The notes: generated by a model not told the origin, from the sequence alone. A DNA stretch of 64,000 nt from Halovenus sp037080055 (GCF_037080055.1 NZ_JBAOJI010000006.1:1-64000), one strand, 5' to 3'. Positions 47,412-57,274 are shown, counted from the first letter of the stretch. Program-made: numbers and translations.

Positions 47412-49286
47412 CTATTCGTCGTCCGGTTTCTCGCCGCTTCCATCCGAGACAGCAGCCGTCTCACTCTCTGTGGCTTCGATGGACACATCTGGTGGGTCGA
47501 GCAGCCCATCCAGCCCGTCTTCGGGCGTATCGGGCCGGCCGACCATCGTCCTGATCGTCTTGCCGGGCTCGATGGTCGACCTGAACGTGAGTTGATCGGT
47601 GAGTGTCCACCCCTCGTTGAGTGGCTGGTCCTCGAAGGCCGCCGGTCCGTCCTCGCCCAGGAGTGGCTCTTCGATGGTGACGTGTGTCAGTTCGTCGCGC
47701 GCGGATTCGATCTCGTAGGCGGTCACTGGCGATTCCAGCGTATCGTCGATGTACTTTTTAACGATGATATCCTCTCGGGCGACGGTCGCACTCTCCTCGG
47801 CGCGACCGATCACGTCGCCGACGATCACCGACCAGACGTCGGTCTCGTTGCGCTCGCTGAAGCCCGGCATCGCCGGTTGTTCGTCGTCGTCCTCGTAGAG
47901 TTTCTCGACCGGCGGTTCGTCGACGCTGAACTGGTCGGCCCACTCCGAGTTGAAGAGTAGATAGAGGCCGCCGGCGAGCAGTCCGAAGAAGCCCACGACG
48001 ACGGCCGGTAAGACGAGGAAGGCGAAGGGTCCGCTGTCGGGGTTAGACAGCGGGCTGTCGTCGACGGGATTCTCACGCTGGCTTCCCGAGACGAAACTCA
48101 CGTCTCCGCCTGATTCCAGTGCGTAGAGGCCGTTGTTCTCGCTCCCGAGATAGACCCGCCCGTCTGCAAGTGCTGGTGAGCCGGCGATGGTCCCCGAAGT
48201 TTCGGTGCGCCAGCGCTCCTCGCCGTCGGTCGTCAGTGCGAACACATCGTTGCCGAAGTTGGGGACGTAGACTGTCCCGTCGACGACGGCTGGTGAGGCG
48301 TTGATCTGTCGGCCGGTGTCGAACCGCCATTGTTCGTCGCCGGAGTTGACAGCGAGCGCGTACACGTTTCCGTCTCGACTTCCGACGTAGACGTGCTCTG
48401 CGGTCGCCGCCGGCGCGGTGATCGTAGCCCCGTCGGTCTCGAACTCCCACTCTACTCGACCGCTGTCGGAATCGAGCGCGTAGACGTATCCAGAGGCGCT
48501 CTGCACCGAGGTGACGTAGATCGAGCCGTTCGCGATAACCGGCGTCGACTGAATCTGCCCGGCCCCGACGGTCTGCACCCACTGCTGGTCTCCGTTCCCG
48601 TCGAGAGCGAAGACCAAACCTCCAGTGTTTGCGACGTACACTGTCACGGCACCGCCAGCGGTGACGACTGTCGGACTCCCCCAGAGTTCGACATCGTCGG
48701 CCGTCGCTTCGCCGGTGTCGAACTCCCAGCGGGTTTCTGCGCCCGTCTCCGCGTCGATGGCGTAGACGACGCCGTCCATGCTCGTCGCGTAGACGACACC
48801 GTCGTGGACGACCGGTGCGCCTCGGATCGGTCCCTCGGTGTCGAATCGCCACTGCGTCTCGCCGCTGTCGGCGTCGAGTGCGCGGAGGGTGCCGTTCTCG
48901 TTGCCGACATACACTGTTCCGTCGGCGACGGTCGGCGGCGCTTCCGAGGGGGCTCCCAGTTCGACTGGCCAGTTCTCTCGGGACTCGCCGGTGGCGGCGT
49001 CGACGGCGTGGCAGTTGCCGTCCTCGTTGGCAGCGTAGACGGTGCCGTCAGCGATGGCGACGCTCGCGCGGAAGGCCCCGCCCGCGTCGAGATACTGCCA
49101 CGCACCTCCTGGATCTGAAGCGAGTCCCGTCCCGTTGGGGTTGTGTCCGGCGTGTGTCCGGTCGTAGCCGAACGTCGGCCACTCTTCGGTGACTTGCTGG
49201 GCGCTCGCGCTGTCGGCGACGGCCGCCCCGGCGGCGACGGTGCCGATCGTTCCCAGCAACTCCCGGCGCGTACATCCCGTGTCCAT
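47412..49286 (-). CDS. Tat-exported PQQ-like beta-propeller protein
   Basis: A 624-residue extracellular protein. The N-terminus RRELLGTIGTVAAGAAVADS is a twin-arginine signal, followed by seven or eight PQQ-type propeller blades (repeats such as GTVYVGNENGTLRALDADSG and ETQWRFDTEGP, about 30-400). After a linker, one membrane helix (about 420-445, FLVLPAVVVGFFGLLAGGLY) is followed by a cytoplasmic-type domain. The helix after the propeller is unusual for a plain enzyme and suggests an anchored surface protein whose C-terminal domain faces the cytoplasm. PQQ binding itself is not certain; the repeats may be structural. Confidence 0.8.
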   Translation of the reverse strand: MDTGCTRRELLGTIGTVAAGAAVADSASAQQVTEEWPTFGYDRTHAGHNPNGTGLASDPGGAWQYLDAGGAFRASVAIADGTVYAANEDGNCHAVDAATGESRENWPVELGAPSEAPPTVADGTVYVGNENGTLRALDADSGETQWRFDTEGPIRGAPVVHDGVVYATSMDGVVYAIDAETGAETRWEFDTGEATADDVELWGSPTVVTAGGAVTVYVANTGGLVFALDGNGDQQWVQTVGAGQIQSTPVIANGSIYVTSVQSASGYVYALDSDSGRVEWEFETDGATITAPAATAEHVYVGSRDGNVYALAVNSGDEQWRFDTGRQINASPAVVDGTVYVPNFGNDVFALTTDGEERWRTETSGTIAGSPALADGRVYLGSENNGLYALESGGDVSFVSGSQRENPVDDSPLSNPDSGPFAFLVLPAVVVGFFGLLAGGLYLLFNSEWADQFSVDEPPVEKLYEDDDEQPAMPGFSERNETDVWSVIVGDVIGRAEESATVAREDIIVKKYIDDTLESPVTAYEIESARDELTHVTIEEPLLGEDGPAAFEDQPLNEGWTLTDQLTFRSTIEPGKTIRTMVGRPDTPEDGLDGLLDPPDVSIEATESETAAVSDGSGEKPDDE

Positions 49287-49439
49287 TATCTCCAGTTACG
49301 TGTCTGGGTTTATAACCGCGTTCTCTTCGACCCGACACGTGATCCGTTTGACATCGGCTTTTTTATTGGTCACCGTGATACTCACCGACATGCGTCACTG
49401 TCAGGGGGAGTTCGGGGGGACGAACGTGGGGGATCGGTC

Positions 49440-49853
49440 GTGAGCTATCTGCTGTGGGCGACGCTGGCGATGGTCTGTTACTCCTTTGCCTTCCTGTTCA
49501 TGAAAGTCGCCATGCGCGACCTGCCGGCGTTTACTGTCATGCCAATCGCGGTTCTCACGCTCGCGGTCGGAGCGACCACGGTGGCACTCGCATTCGGCGA
49601 CGGCTCAGTTCCGTCGGTGACCGATCGCTCGGTCCAGTTCGCGCTGGCGGCCGGCCTCTGTCTCGCCGGGGCGGTCGTCGGCTACTTCCGCGCGCTCTCG
49701 ACCGGTCCCGTGAGCATCGTCGTCCCGGTCTTCGGGATGTTTCTGGTCGGCGGGGCCGTCCTCGGTATCGTCGTGCTGGGCGAGGCGGTCACGCCAAAGA
49801 AGGCCCTCGGCATCGCCTTCGGTGCGGTCGCGGTCGTTCTGATCGCCTCCTGA
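49440..49853 (+). CDS. EamA-like small transporter (single DMT unit)
   Basis: A 137-residue protein of four helices from GTG 49440 (M-SYLLWATLAMVCYSFAFLFM), with the EamA-like pattern FRALSTGPVSIVVPVFGM and EAVTPKKALGIAFGAVAVVL at the end. It is half the size of a two-domain EamA exporter and so should act as a dimer, like EmrE-type SMR proteins. Substrate unknown. The GTG was chosen because no in-frame ATG precedes the first helix. Confidence 0.7.
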   Translation: MSYLLWATLAMVCYSFAFLFMKVAMRDLPAFTVMPIAVLTLAVGATTVALAFGDGSVPSVTDRSVQFALAAGLCLAGAVVGYFRALSTGPVSIVVPVFGMFLVGGAVLGIVVLGEAVTPKKALGIAFGAVAVVLIAS

Positions 49854-49930
49854 GGAACTCCCCGACAAGTCACTGCACCGACTGGAGTCGGTCGGCTTAA
49901 GTCGGATCTGTCCGTGGGTGCACATAATCG

Positions 49931-52276
49931 ATGGCCGACCTCCCCGTCCTCGCCGTCGCAATCGCCCTCCCCTTCCTCGCCGCAGTCGTCACGCCGCTGC
50001 TCTATCGCCTGCTCGGCGACACCGTCGGCTACGTCGGCGCAGTCGTCGCAGCTATCTCCTTCGTCCTACTGCTCACGCAGGTCGGGGCCGACGGCACAGT
50101 CTCGGTTCCGTGGATCCCCTCGATGGACGTGGCCTTTCGGTTCACCGTCGATGCCTTCGGCCTCCTGTTCGCGCTGCTGGCAAGCGGCATCGGGATCCTG
50201 ATCTTCGCGTACGCGACAGAATATATGCATGGTAAGCCCGACCTCGGACGGTTCTATATGGCCTTGCTCGCGTTCATGGGTTCGATTCTCGGCGTCGCGC
50301 TGGCGGCTGATCTCGTCTTGCTTTTCTTGTTCTGGGAACTCACGAGCGTCTGCTCGTTCGTCCTGATTGGCTACTACACTGAAGACGCGGAATCGCAGTA
50401 CTCCGCACGGATGGCGATGGTCATCACCGTCGGCGGTGGTCTCTGTCTGCTCGTCGGCATCCTGCTCGTCGGCGTCGGCGCTGCGGCGGCCGGACTGGAG
50501 CCGTTCGATCTCGCGGCGATTCTCGCAAACAGCGGCGAGGTGGCCGACGCGCTGCGGGCCGAGGGAATTTTCGTTCCCGCCTTAGCGCTGATCGCCGTCG
50601 CCGCCGCCGCCAAATCCGCTCAGGTCCCGCTGTACTTCTGGCTGCCGGGCGCGATGGTCGCGCCGACGCCCGTCTCCGCATTCCTCCACTCGGCGACGAT
50701 GGTCAAAGTCGGGGTGTACGCACTCGGTCGGGTCCGCCCGCTCTTTCACGGCCCCGAGTGGATGGCTCTCGTTGCAACCCTTGGGATGGTGACGATGACC
50801 GTCGGCGCGATTCTTGCGGTCATCTCGACGGACATCAAGGAACTGCTGGCGTACTCGACGGCCAGCCATCTCGGTCTGATGGTCGCCGCCTTCGGCTTCG
50901 AATCACACTACGGCGCGGAGGCTGGCGTCTTTCATCTGCTCAACCACGCGCTGTTCAAGGCCGCGTTATTCCTCGTCGCGGGGATCATCGCCCACGAGGC
51001 CGGCACGCGCGCCATCAGCGAACTCGGTGGCCTGCGCGAGGATCTGCCCATCACCGCCGGAATCACGATGCTCTCGGCGCTGAGTATGGCCGGTATCCCG
51101 CCGTTCAACGGTTTCTACTCCAAGGAGATCCTCTTCGAGGCCGCGTGGGAGGCCGCCGTCCATGGCGGCGGACTCCTCTGGCTCTATCCCGCGACGGCGG
51201 TCTTCGCGAGCATCTTCACGGTGCTGTACTCGCTGCGATTCCTCTGGCTCTTCTTCGGTGAACGGCCCGACGGACTCGGCGACGTTCACCGGGCGCCGCT
51301 CGGTCTCGTCGCCCCGCCTGCAGTGCTGGCCCTCGGCGTCGTGATCGTCAGCGTCGTTCCGGACGTGCCAATCGACCTGTTGGTCAACGACGCCGCAAGC
51401 GCGACGGCGGTAAGTGAAGTCGAGATTCACGCCGGCATCCCGACACACCTCTCCGGCCCGGTCGTGATGAGCATGATTACGATCGCCGTCGGCGTCGCCG
51501 CCTTTCCCTTCTACGATCGGATCGGCGAGGGAATCGGTCGGGTCCGCGCGGCGACGACGGCCGTCCATCCGACGACGGTCTACGACGGCGCGCTGGCGGC
51601 GACAGACCGGGTGAGCACACTCGTCGCTGCTCGCGTGCAGAACGGACTCATTCGGACGTACGTCTGGTGGGTGCTGCTGTCGACCTGTGTGCTGACGATT
51701 GCTGGCTTCGCGACGACCGCTATCGGGCTTCCGACGCCCGCCGTCGCCGAGACGCCGGTGTCGCTCGTGCTGGTCCTCGGCGTGGCCATCGTCGCCGCCA
51801 TCGCGGTCACGACCGCCGAAAGTCACGTGACGGGCGTGCTCACGCTGGGGATTCTCGGTTTCATGGTCGCGATCTTCTACATCCTCGCTAGCGGAGCGGA
51901 CCTGGCGCTCACCCAACTCGTGGTCGAGACGCTGCTCCTCCTGATTTTCCTGCTCGTTCTGGAGGAGTTACCGGCGTACTACGGGGAACTGGAGTGGTCT
52001 CGGATCGCCAGAGACGGTGTCCTCTCGGTCGTCGTCGGTGCGACGACGTTCGTTTCGGTGCTGTACGCCGCGCCGGACTCGGCCGCCGATCCGACGGAGA
52101 CGGCGGCGTATTTCACGAACAACGCGATCAAAGAGGGCGGCGGTGCGAATATCGTCAACGTGATCCTTACGGACTTCCGGGCGTTCGATACGCTCGGTGA
52201 GTCAATCGTGATCGTGCTGGCCGCCCTCTCGGTACTGGTCCTGCTGACGATGCGCGACAGAGGTGAGACGCGATGA
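49931..52276 (+). CDS. mnhA: Na+/H+ antiporter Mrp complex subunit A (MnhA)
   Basis: A 781-residue, about 21-helix protein of the Mrp multi-subunit antiporter, which is related to complex I antiporter subunits. The proton-pumping domain shows LLFLFWELTSVCSFVLIGYY, the helix with PLYFWLPGAMVAPTPVSAFL and HSATMVKVGVYALGR, and FHLLNHALFKAALFLVAGII. The C-terminal part carries the MnhB-like extension. It exchanges Na+ for H+ across the membrane and supports salt and pH homeostasis. First of seven overlapping genes (A to G); the mnhB start overlaps its stop by four bases. Confidence 0.93.
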   Translation: MADLPVLAVAIALPFLAAVVTPLLYRLLGDTVGYVGAVVAAISFVLLLTQVGADGTVSVPWIPSMDVAFRFTVDAFGLLFALLASGIGILIFAYATEYMHGKPDLGRFYMALLAFMGSILGVALAADLVLLFLFWELTSVCSFVLIGYYTEDAESQYSARMAMVITVGGGLCLLVGILLVGVGAAAAGLEPFDLAAILANSGEVADALRAEGIFVPALALIAVAAAAKSAQVPLYFWLPGAMVAPTPVSAFLHSATMVKVGVYALGRVRPLFHGPEWMALVATLGMVTMTVGAILAVISTDIKELLAYSTASHLGLMVAAFGFESHYGAEAGVFHLLNHALFKAALFLVAGIIAHEAGTRAISELGGLREDLPITAGITMLSALSMAGIPPFNGFYSKEILFEAAWEAAVHGGGLLWLYPATAVFASIFTVLYSLRFLWLFFGERPDGLGDVHRAPLGLVAPPAVLALGVVIVSVVPDVPIDLLVNDAASATAVSEVEIHAGIPTHLSGPVVMSMITIAVGVAAFPFYDRIGEGIGRVRAATTAVHPTTVYDGALAATDRVSTLVAARVQNGLIRTYVWWVLLSTCVLTIAGFATTAIGLPTPAVAETPVSLVLVLGVAIVAAIAVTTAESHVTGVLTLGILGFMVAIFYILASGADLALTQLVVETLLLLIFLLVLEELPAYYGELEWSRIARDGVLSVVVGATTFVSVLYAAPDSAADPTETAAYFTNNAIKEGGGANIVNVILTDFRAFDTLGESIVIVLAALSVLVLLTMRDRGETR

Positions 52277-52734
52277 CGACGGTCATCATGCGGACGACCG
52301 CCCGCGTCGTCGTGCCGATCATCCTCGTCGTCGCCATCTCGCTGTTCCTCCAGGGTCACAGCCTCCCCGGCGGCGGCTTTATCGGCGGCGTTCTCACAGT
52401 CGGGGCGTTCACACTGGTCTACGTCGCCTACAACCTCGATTACCTGGAGGTCGGCGTGCTGGACCGGGAGGTCGACCGCGACCGCCACATCGGCGAGCAC
52501 CGGACTGTCGCCGCCTACCGGACGCTGTTCATGTTCGGACTGGTCGTGGTCGTCGCCAGCGGATTCGCCGCGACCGTCTTCGGTCAGCCGTTTCTCTCAC
52601 AGGATTACACCTACGTCCATCTGCCGCTGTTCGGCGAGGTCGAACTGGCGAGTGCGGTGATCTTCGACGTTGGGATCTACTGCGTCGTCGTCGGCGGTCT
52701 CCTGACAATTTTCTCGGTGGTGGGTGCCGAATGA
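52273..52734 (+). CDS. mnhB: Mrp complex subunit B (MnhB)
   Basis: A 153-residue, four-helix subunit (TTVIMRTTARVVVPIILVVA; GHSLPGGGFIGGVLTVGAFT with the conserved PGGGFIGG loop). It starts inside the mnhA stop (ATGA) and ends inside the mnhC start (ATGA). Part of the cytoplasmic-membrane Mrp complex. Confidence 0.92.
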   Translation: MTTVIMRTTARVVVPIILVVAISLFLQGHSLPGGGFIGGVLTVGAFTLVYVAYNLDYLEVGVLDREVDRDRHIGEHRTVAAYRTLFMFGLVVVVASGFAATVFGQPFLSQDYTYVHLPLFGEVELASAVIFDVGIYCVVVGGLLTIFSVVGAE

Positions 52735-53075
52735 CGTTTGCACTCGCCGCCACGGTCGGCGTCCTCTTCACCTTCGGAACCTTCCTGCTGCTTCGAGACG
52801 ACCTCGTGAAAGTGATTTGGGGGCTGGCGATTCTCTCACAGGCCGCGAACATCTACCTGATCGCGATGGGCGGCATCACCGAGGCGACCGGCGACACAGT
52901 GCCGGTGCTGGCCGACCATCACGCTCCCTTCCCCGAGACGGCCGATCCGGTCGTGCAGGCGCTGGTGTTGACGGCCATCGTCATTAGCTTCGGGATGACC
53001 GCCTTTGCGCTGGCGCTGTCGTATCGTGCCTACCAAGAGAACGGAACCATCGACGTGACGGAGTGGCCACAATGA
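52731..53075 (+). CDS. mnhC: Mrp complex subunit C (MnhC)
   Basis: A 114-residue, three-helix protein homologous to NuoK: FALAATVGVLFTFGTFLLLR, VIWGLAILSQAANIYLIAMG, and DPVVQALVLTAIVISFGMTA with its conserved ALVLTAIVI. A glutamate-containing loop between the last helices is short. Overlaps mnhB and mnhD by four bases each. Confidence 0.92.
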   Translation: MTFALAATVGVLFTFGTFLLLRDDLVKVIWGLAILSQAANIYLIAMGGITEATGDTVPVLADHHAPFPETADPVVQALVLTAIVISFGMTAFALALSYRAYQENGTIDVTEWPQ

Positions 53076-54676
53076 GTTCGATTGCAATCGCCCCGATGCT
53101 GGTCGTCTTGCTCACCGGGACGGTGGCGCTTTTGGTCCGCCGCTGGCCCCGACTCCAGCAAGCCGTCAGTATTCTCGGGACGATGCTCTACGGCGGGGCC
53201 GTCGCTGTCCTCTCGTGGCGGGTCGTCTTCGCCAGCGATGGCGGTGCGGTTGCCTACCAACTCGGCGGCTGGCCCGCACCCTTCGGCATCACGCTCGTCG
53301 CCGATGCACTCTCGGCGTTTATGCTTGCGCTGACGGCGCTGGTCGCCATCTACGCCGTGATCTTCTCGGTCAGATTCATCGACGAGCGCAACCAGCGGGT
53401 CTACTACCACCCGATGTTCCAGTTTCTCCTGCTCGGGGCGACGGGCGCGCTGCTGACTGGCGACCTGTTCAACCTGTTCGTCTGGTTCGAGGTGATGTTG
53501 ATGGCGAGTTACGTCTTCGTCGCCTTCTACGGTAACGCCCAGCATACCGCCGCTGCCGTCCGCTACGTCGTGCTCAACATCGTCGGCGGTGTGGTGATGC
53601 TGTTGGGAATCGGTGGCCTCTACGCGACGACCGGCACGCTGAACATGGCCGACATGGCCCGGGTTCTCGCCGAACCCGGGGCTGTGACGGAGCCAGTCGT
53701 CGGCCTCTCGGCGCTCGTGTTCGTCACGTTCGCGCTGAAAGCCGGGCTGGTCCCCTTCCAGTTCTGGGTCCCCTCGGCCTATCGGGCCGCGCCGCTGCCG
53801 GTCGTTGCCGTCTTCGCCGGTGCGACGAAGAAGGTCGGCATCTACGCGATCATCCGCCTGTATTTCACCGTCTTCGGAAACGCAAACTTCTCGACGACCG
53901 TCCCGGGAATCGCCAGCGACTCGTCGATTGCCTTCCTCGCGCCGGTGCTCGTCCTGATGGGGGTGCTGAGCATCCTCGTCGGCGGGTTCGGCGCGGTCAC
54001 GCGGGACTCCTTGGAAGAACTGTTCGCCTACTCCAGTATCGGCCAGATCGGATTCATCGCAATTCCGATCGGCATCGCCGCGGCGACCACCTCCGAGTCG
54101 CTTCGACATCTCGGCATCCTCGCCGCGCTCGTGTTCGCCTTCCATCACGCGGTGACGAAAGGGCTGCTCTTTTTGTCCACCGCAGTCATCCGTGACGCCG
54201 TGGGGACGACACAGCTTTCGGATCTCGGCGGACTGGGCGACCGCTCGCCTGGATTCGCGAGTGTGATGCTCGTCGGCGGCCTCTCGCTGGTCGGTATTCC
54301 ACCGCTTGCGGGCTTTTTCGGCAAACTGTTCGTTTTCGACGCCGCCGCGAGACAGTTCGCCGCGGCCGCCGGCGGCGGGGCCGAAACCGCCGCGGCCGCT
54401 GTCGGCATCCTGTTCGTCCTCGTCGTCGGTGCCGTCCTGACGATTCTCTACTCGACGCGCGCGTGGATGGGGACGTTCTGGGGAAGCCAGACGGAGACGG
54501 TGATGCGCGGACAGATCGACCGCCTCGAAGTCACACTGCTGGCGACGTTCGCGGCCATCGTCCTCGTCGTCGGTGTCGGCTTCGAACCGCTCTTTCAGTT
54601 CGCCGACGCGGCCGCGGAGGCGGCGCTGGACACCGACAGCTACGTCGATATCGTCTTTGGGGGTGAGGGGTCGTGA
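53072..54676 (+). CDS. mnhD: Mrp complex subunit D (MnhD)
   Basis: A 534-residue, about 14-helix antiporter-like subunit related to NuoM/N. Signatures include LLTGDLFNLFVWFEVMLMAS, LKAGLVPFQFWVPSAYRAAP, ELFAYSSIGQIGFIAIPIGI and HHAVTKGLLFLSTAVIRDAV. Together with MnhA it forms the ion-translocation path. The start at MSSIAIAPM overlaps mnhC by four bases; upstream codons extend the frame by three residues only. Confidence 0.93.
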   Translation: MSSIAIAPMLVVLLTGTVALLVRRWPRLQQAVSILGTMLYGGAVAVLSWRVVFASDGGAVAYQLGGWPAPFGITLVADALSAFMLALTALVAIYAVIFSVRFIDERNQRVYYHPMFQFLLLGATGALLTGDLFNLFVWFEVMLMASYVFVAFYGNAQHTAAAVRYVVLNIVGGVVMLLGIGGLYATTGTLNMADMARVLAEPGAVTEPVVGLSALVFVTFALKAGLVPFQFWVPSAYRAAPLPVVAVFAGATKKVGIYAIIRLYFTVFGNANFSTTVPGIASDSSIAFLAPVLVLMGVLSILVGGFGAVTRDSLEELFAYSSIGQIGFIAIPIGIAAATTSESLRHLGILAALVFAFHHAVTKGLLFLSTAVIRDAVGTTQLSDLGGLGDRSPGFASVMLVGGLSLVGIPPLAGFFGKLFVFDAAARQFAAAAGGGAETAAAAVGILFVLVVGAVLTILYSTRAWMGTFWGSQTETVMRGQIDRLEVTLLATFAAIVLVVGVGFEPLFQFADAAAEAALDTDSYVDIVFGGEGS

Positions 54677-55308
54677 AGACGCGCCGCTGGCTCGTCGCGG
54701 GCCTGCTCTTCGCGGTGCTGTGGGTGTTCGTCTCCGGCCCCAAGGTCACCATTCGATCTGTCGTCACGGTCTTTATTGTCGGCCTCGCGGTCGGTCTCCC
54801 GGTCGCGTACGTCTTCCGACGACTCTACGGCGAAGAGATCGACCTCAGTCAGACGATCTCTGCGATCCCGTACGTCATTCTGTACATTCTCGTCTTCTTC
54901 AAGGAGGTGCTCGTGGCGAATGTCGACGTGGCCTACCGCGTGCTCGTCCCCGGGCGGGCACTCGAACCGCAGGTCATCCTCGTTCCGCTTCGCGTCGAGA
55001 CGGCACTGGGCGTGACGACCATCGCCAACAGCATCACCATCACGCCGGGGACAGTGACGCTCGATCACGACCCCGACGAGAACGCGTTGTACGTCCACAT
55101 GATCGACGGCCGCTCTCCGGATGAGGTCGTCGAACCGATTCGTCAGTGGGAAGATTACGCACTGCAAATCTTCGACGAGCGCCACTCTCCCGGCGACCCG
55201 GCCCCAGAGATCACGGTCCACCCGCCGGACCATCCGCCGGAGCCGAAGAGTATCACCGAAGAACAGCGCACGGAGCGGCTCGACGACGGAGGTGAGTCCG
55301 ATGGTTGA
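54673..55308 (+). CDS. mnhE: Mrp complex subunit E (MnhE)
   Basis: A 211-residue subunit with GTG start overlapping mnhD (GTGA). Two N-terminal helices are followed by the conserved LVPGRALEPQVILVPLRVET and a cytoplasmic domain (LDHDPDENALYVHMIDGRSP). The tail has 40 extra residues rich in Pro and Glu (APEITVHPPDHPPEPKSITE) not usual in bacterial MnhE. The mnhF start overlaps by eight bases. Confidence 0.9.
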   Translation: MKTRRWLVAGLLFAVLWVFVSGPKVTIRSVVTVFIVGLAVGLPVAYVFRRLYGEEIDLSQTISAIPYVILYILVFFKEVLVANVDVAYRVLVPGRALEPQVILVPLRVETALGVTTIANSITITPGTVTLDHDPDENALYVHMIDGRSPDEVVEPIRQWEDYALQIFDERHSPGDPAPEITVHPPDHPPEPKSITEEQRTERLDDGGESDG

Positions 55309-55594
55309 CGCGACGACGGCGACCGTCATCGACGGCGCGTTGATCCTCGTCTCCGCACTCTGTCTGCTCTGTGGCTACCGGGTCATTCGCGGCCCGACGG
55401 TCCCGGATCGGGTGGTCGGACTGGACGCCATCGCCACGAACGTCATCGCGATTGCGGTGCTGGTTGCGCTGAAGACCGACCGCGGACTGTTCGTGACCGT
55501 CAGTATCGTCCTCGCCATTATCGGCTTTCTCTCGACGGTGACGGTGGCGAAGTACATCACCGAGGGCGACATCATCACACGGAGGCAAGAATGA
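55301..55594 (+). CDS. mnhF: Mrp complex subunit F (MnhF)
   Basis: A 97-residue, three-helix protein: ATVIDGALILVSALCLLCGY, then RVIRGPTVPDRVVGLDAIAT with the family Pro/Asp pattern, and VSIVLAIIGFLSTVTVAKYI. Start ATG 55301 lies inside mnhE (8-base overlap). Part of the Mrp antiporter. Confidence 0.9.
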   Translation: MVDATTATVIDGALILVSALCLLCGYRVIRGPTVPDRVVGLDAIATNVIAIAVLVALKTDRGLFVTVSIVLAIIGFLSTVTVAKYITEGDIITRRQE

Positions 55595-55622
55595 GCGGGC
55601 ACTGTAACGGAGGGGAGAACTG

Positions 55623-56018
55623 ATGGTCGATCTGCACGTCGTCGAGCAGGTGACGATCATCGGTCTCGTCGTCATCGGCTGCTTTTTCCTCTCTGTCGGG
55701 ACGCTTGGACTGCTGCGTCTGCCCAACGTCTACAACCGGATGCACGCGACGAGCAAGCCGACGACACTGGGGACTGCGACGATTTTCCTGGCGGGATTCG
55801 TCCAGTTCGGCCCCGGCGGATCGGGACTGACCTCGCTGGTCGGCATCGTCTTCCTCTTCCTGACGGTCCCGACGGGGGCACACATGATCGCCCGCGCGGC
55901 CCAGAAGATCGGTGTTCCATTCCTCGGCAGCGTCACCTGGCCGACAAAACACCGCGACACCGATCCCGACAATCCCGCGACACACCCCGAGGGCGACGAG
56001 GCGATGCAGGAGGAGTAG
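55623..56018 (+). CDS. mnhG: Mrp complex subunit G (MnhG)
   Basis: A 131-residue, three-helix protein ending the operon. LHVVEQVTIIGLVVIGCFFL, then the strongly conserved GLLRLPNVYNRMHATSKPTT and LGTATIFLAGFVQFG, and LVGIVFLFLTVPTGAHMIAR. A 28-base gap separates it from mnhF; the tail is acidic. Ends the seven-gene set. Confidence 0.92.
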   Translation: MVDLHVVEQVTIIGLVVIGCFFLSVGTLGLLRLPNVYNRMHATSKPTTLGTATIFLAGFVQFGPGGSGLTSLVGIVFLFLTVPTGAHMIARAAQKIGVPFLGSVTWPTKHRDTDPDNPATHPEGDEAMQEE

Positions 56019-56083
56019 CCGATCGCTGCGTCCCAGGAGCGACTGGCTCGGGTGCTTATACCGTTCGGGCGCTAACTACGCAC

Positions 56084-57232
56084 GTGAATCGTCGCACGTT
56101 CGGAATCGGAGTCGGTGCCGGAGTCGTCGCGACGGTACTGATACTGATCGTGGTCGTCGTCGCGTCTGTGCTCATTTTTGGACTGCCGGTCGGGCAGTTT
56201 TTCGCGCCGACGGAGACCGGTGCCTCGGCCGGTCTGTCCGCAGACAACACTGATTACGAGGTGATCGCCGAGGATCTGCAGGTCCCGTGGGAGGTCGTCG
56301 TCCTCGACGACGGTCGGTATCTCGTGACCGAACGGTCCGGTGACTTGCTACTCCTTGACGATGGCGAGGAACACGTCCTCGAACAGTTCGACGAACTCGA
56401 CAATCCGCCGCTCGGTGAGGGTGGACTGCTCGGCATCGCTATCCATCCCAACTTCGTGGACAACAACTACCTCTACGTCTACCAGACCGTCGACCGCGAG
56501 TCCGTCGAGAACACCGTCCGACGGTACGAGGTTGATTTCGACTCGATGGAACTCCGCAACGAGGAAGTCATCGTCGACGGCATTCCCAGTGACCGCTTTC
56601 ACAACGGCGGCCGCATCGCCTTCGGTCCGGACGAGCAGCTGTACGTAACAACCGGGGACGCGACAAACTCCGATCTCGCACAGGACCGCGACTCGCTGGC
56701 CGGGAAGGTCCTCAGACTCACCGACGACGGCGAGATTCCCGAGGACAATCCCTTCGGCAACGCGGTGTACTCCTACGGCCATCGGAACCCGCAGGGACTC
56801 GCGTGGGACGATGCGGGTCGGCTCTGGGTGACCGAACACGGCGCGGACGCGAGAGACGAACTCAATCTCGTCGAGGCAGGAGAGAACTACGGCTGGCCGG
56901 CAATTCGCGGTTCGGAGACCGACCCCGACATGCGCTCGCCGATCTACCACTCCGGAGAGTATGAGACCTGGGCGCCAGCGGGAACGGCCGCCGTCGACGG
57001 GAGCGTTTTCTTCGCTGGCCTCCGCGGCGAACGCCTGTACGAGGCCGCCGTCGACGGTGAGCGTGTGAACTCCTTTACCGCCCACTTTTCCGGAGACTTC
57101 GGCAGGATCCGGGCGGTGACTGTCGGCCCCGACGAGGAGTATCTCTACTTCACGACGAGCAACACCGACGGCCGCGGCGACGCGGGCGAGGGTGACGACC
57201 GCCTGATCCGGGTGCCGCTGGCAGCGTTCTGA
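56084..57232 (+). CDS. PQQ-dependent aldose-type sugar dehydrogenase, membrane-anchored
   Basis: A 382-residue protein with GTG start, an N-terminal membrane helix (GVGAGVVATVLILIVVVVAS) without a clear cleavage site, and a soluble-glucose-dehydrogenase-like six-bladed propeller. Family features: YLVTERSGDLLLLDDGEEHV, FHNGGRIAFGPDEQLYVTTG, KVLRLTDDGEIPEDNPF, YSYGHRNPQGLAWD and LWVTEHGADARDELNLV. It should oxidise aldoses outside the membrane, with PQQ and Ca2+, if PQQ is available. No pqq synthesis genes are in the window. Confidence 0.85.
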   Translation: MNRRTFGIGVGAGVVATVLILIVVVVASVLIFGLPVGQFFAPTETGASAGLSADNTDYEVIAEDLQVPWEVVVLDDGRYLVTERSGDLLLLDDGEEHVLEQFDELDNPPLGEGGLLGIAIHPNFVDNNYLYVYQTVDRESVENTVRRYEVDFDSMELRNEEVIVDGIPSDRFHNGGRIAFGPDEQLYVTTGDATNSDLAQDRDSLAGKVLRLTDDGEIPEDNPFGNAVYSYGHRNPQGLAWDDAGRLWVTEHGADARDELNLVEAGENYGWPAIRGSETDPDMRSPIYHSGEYETWAPAGTAAVDGSVFFAGLRGERLYEAAVDGERVNSFTAHFSGDFGRIRAVTVGPDEEYLYFTTSNTDGRGDAGEGDDRLIRVPLAAF

Positions 57233-57274
57233 CGGATCGAAACCGGTTTTTGCGACCACGTTGACAGGTGCCGT

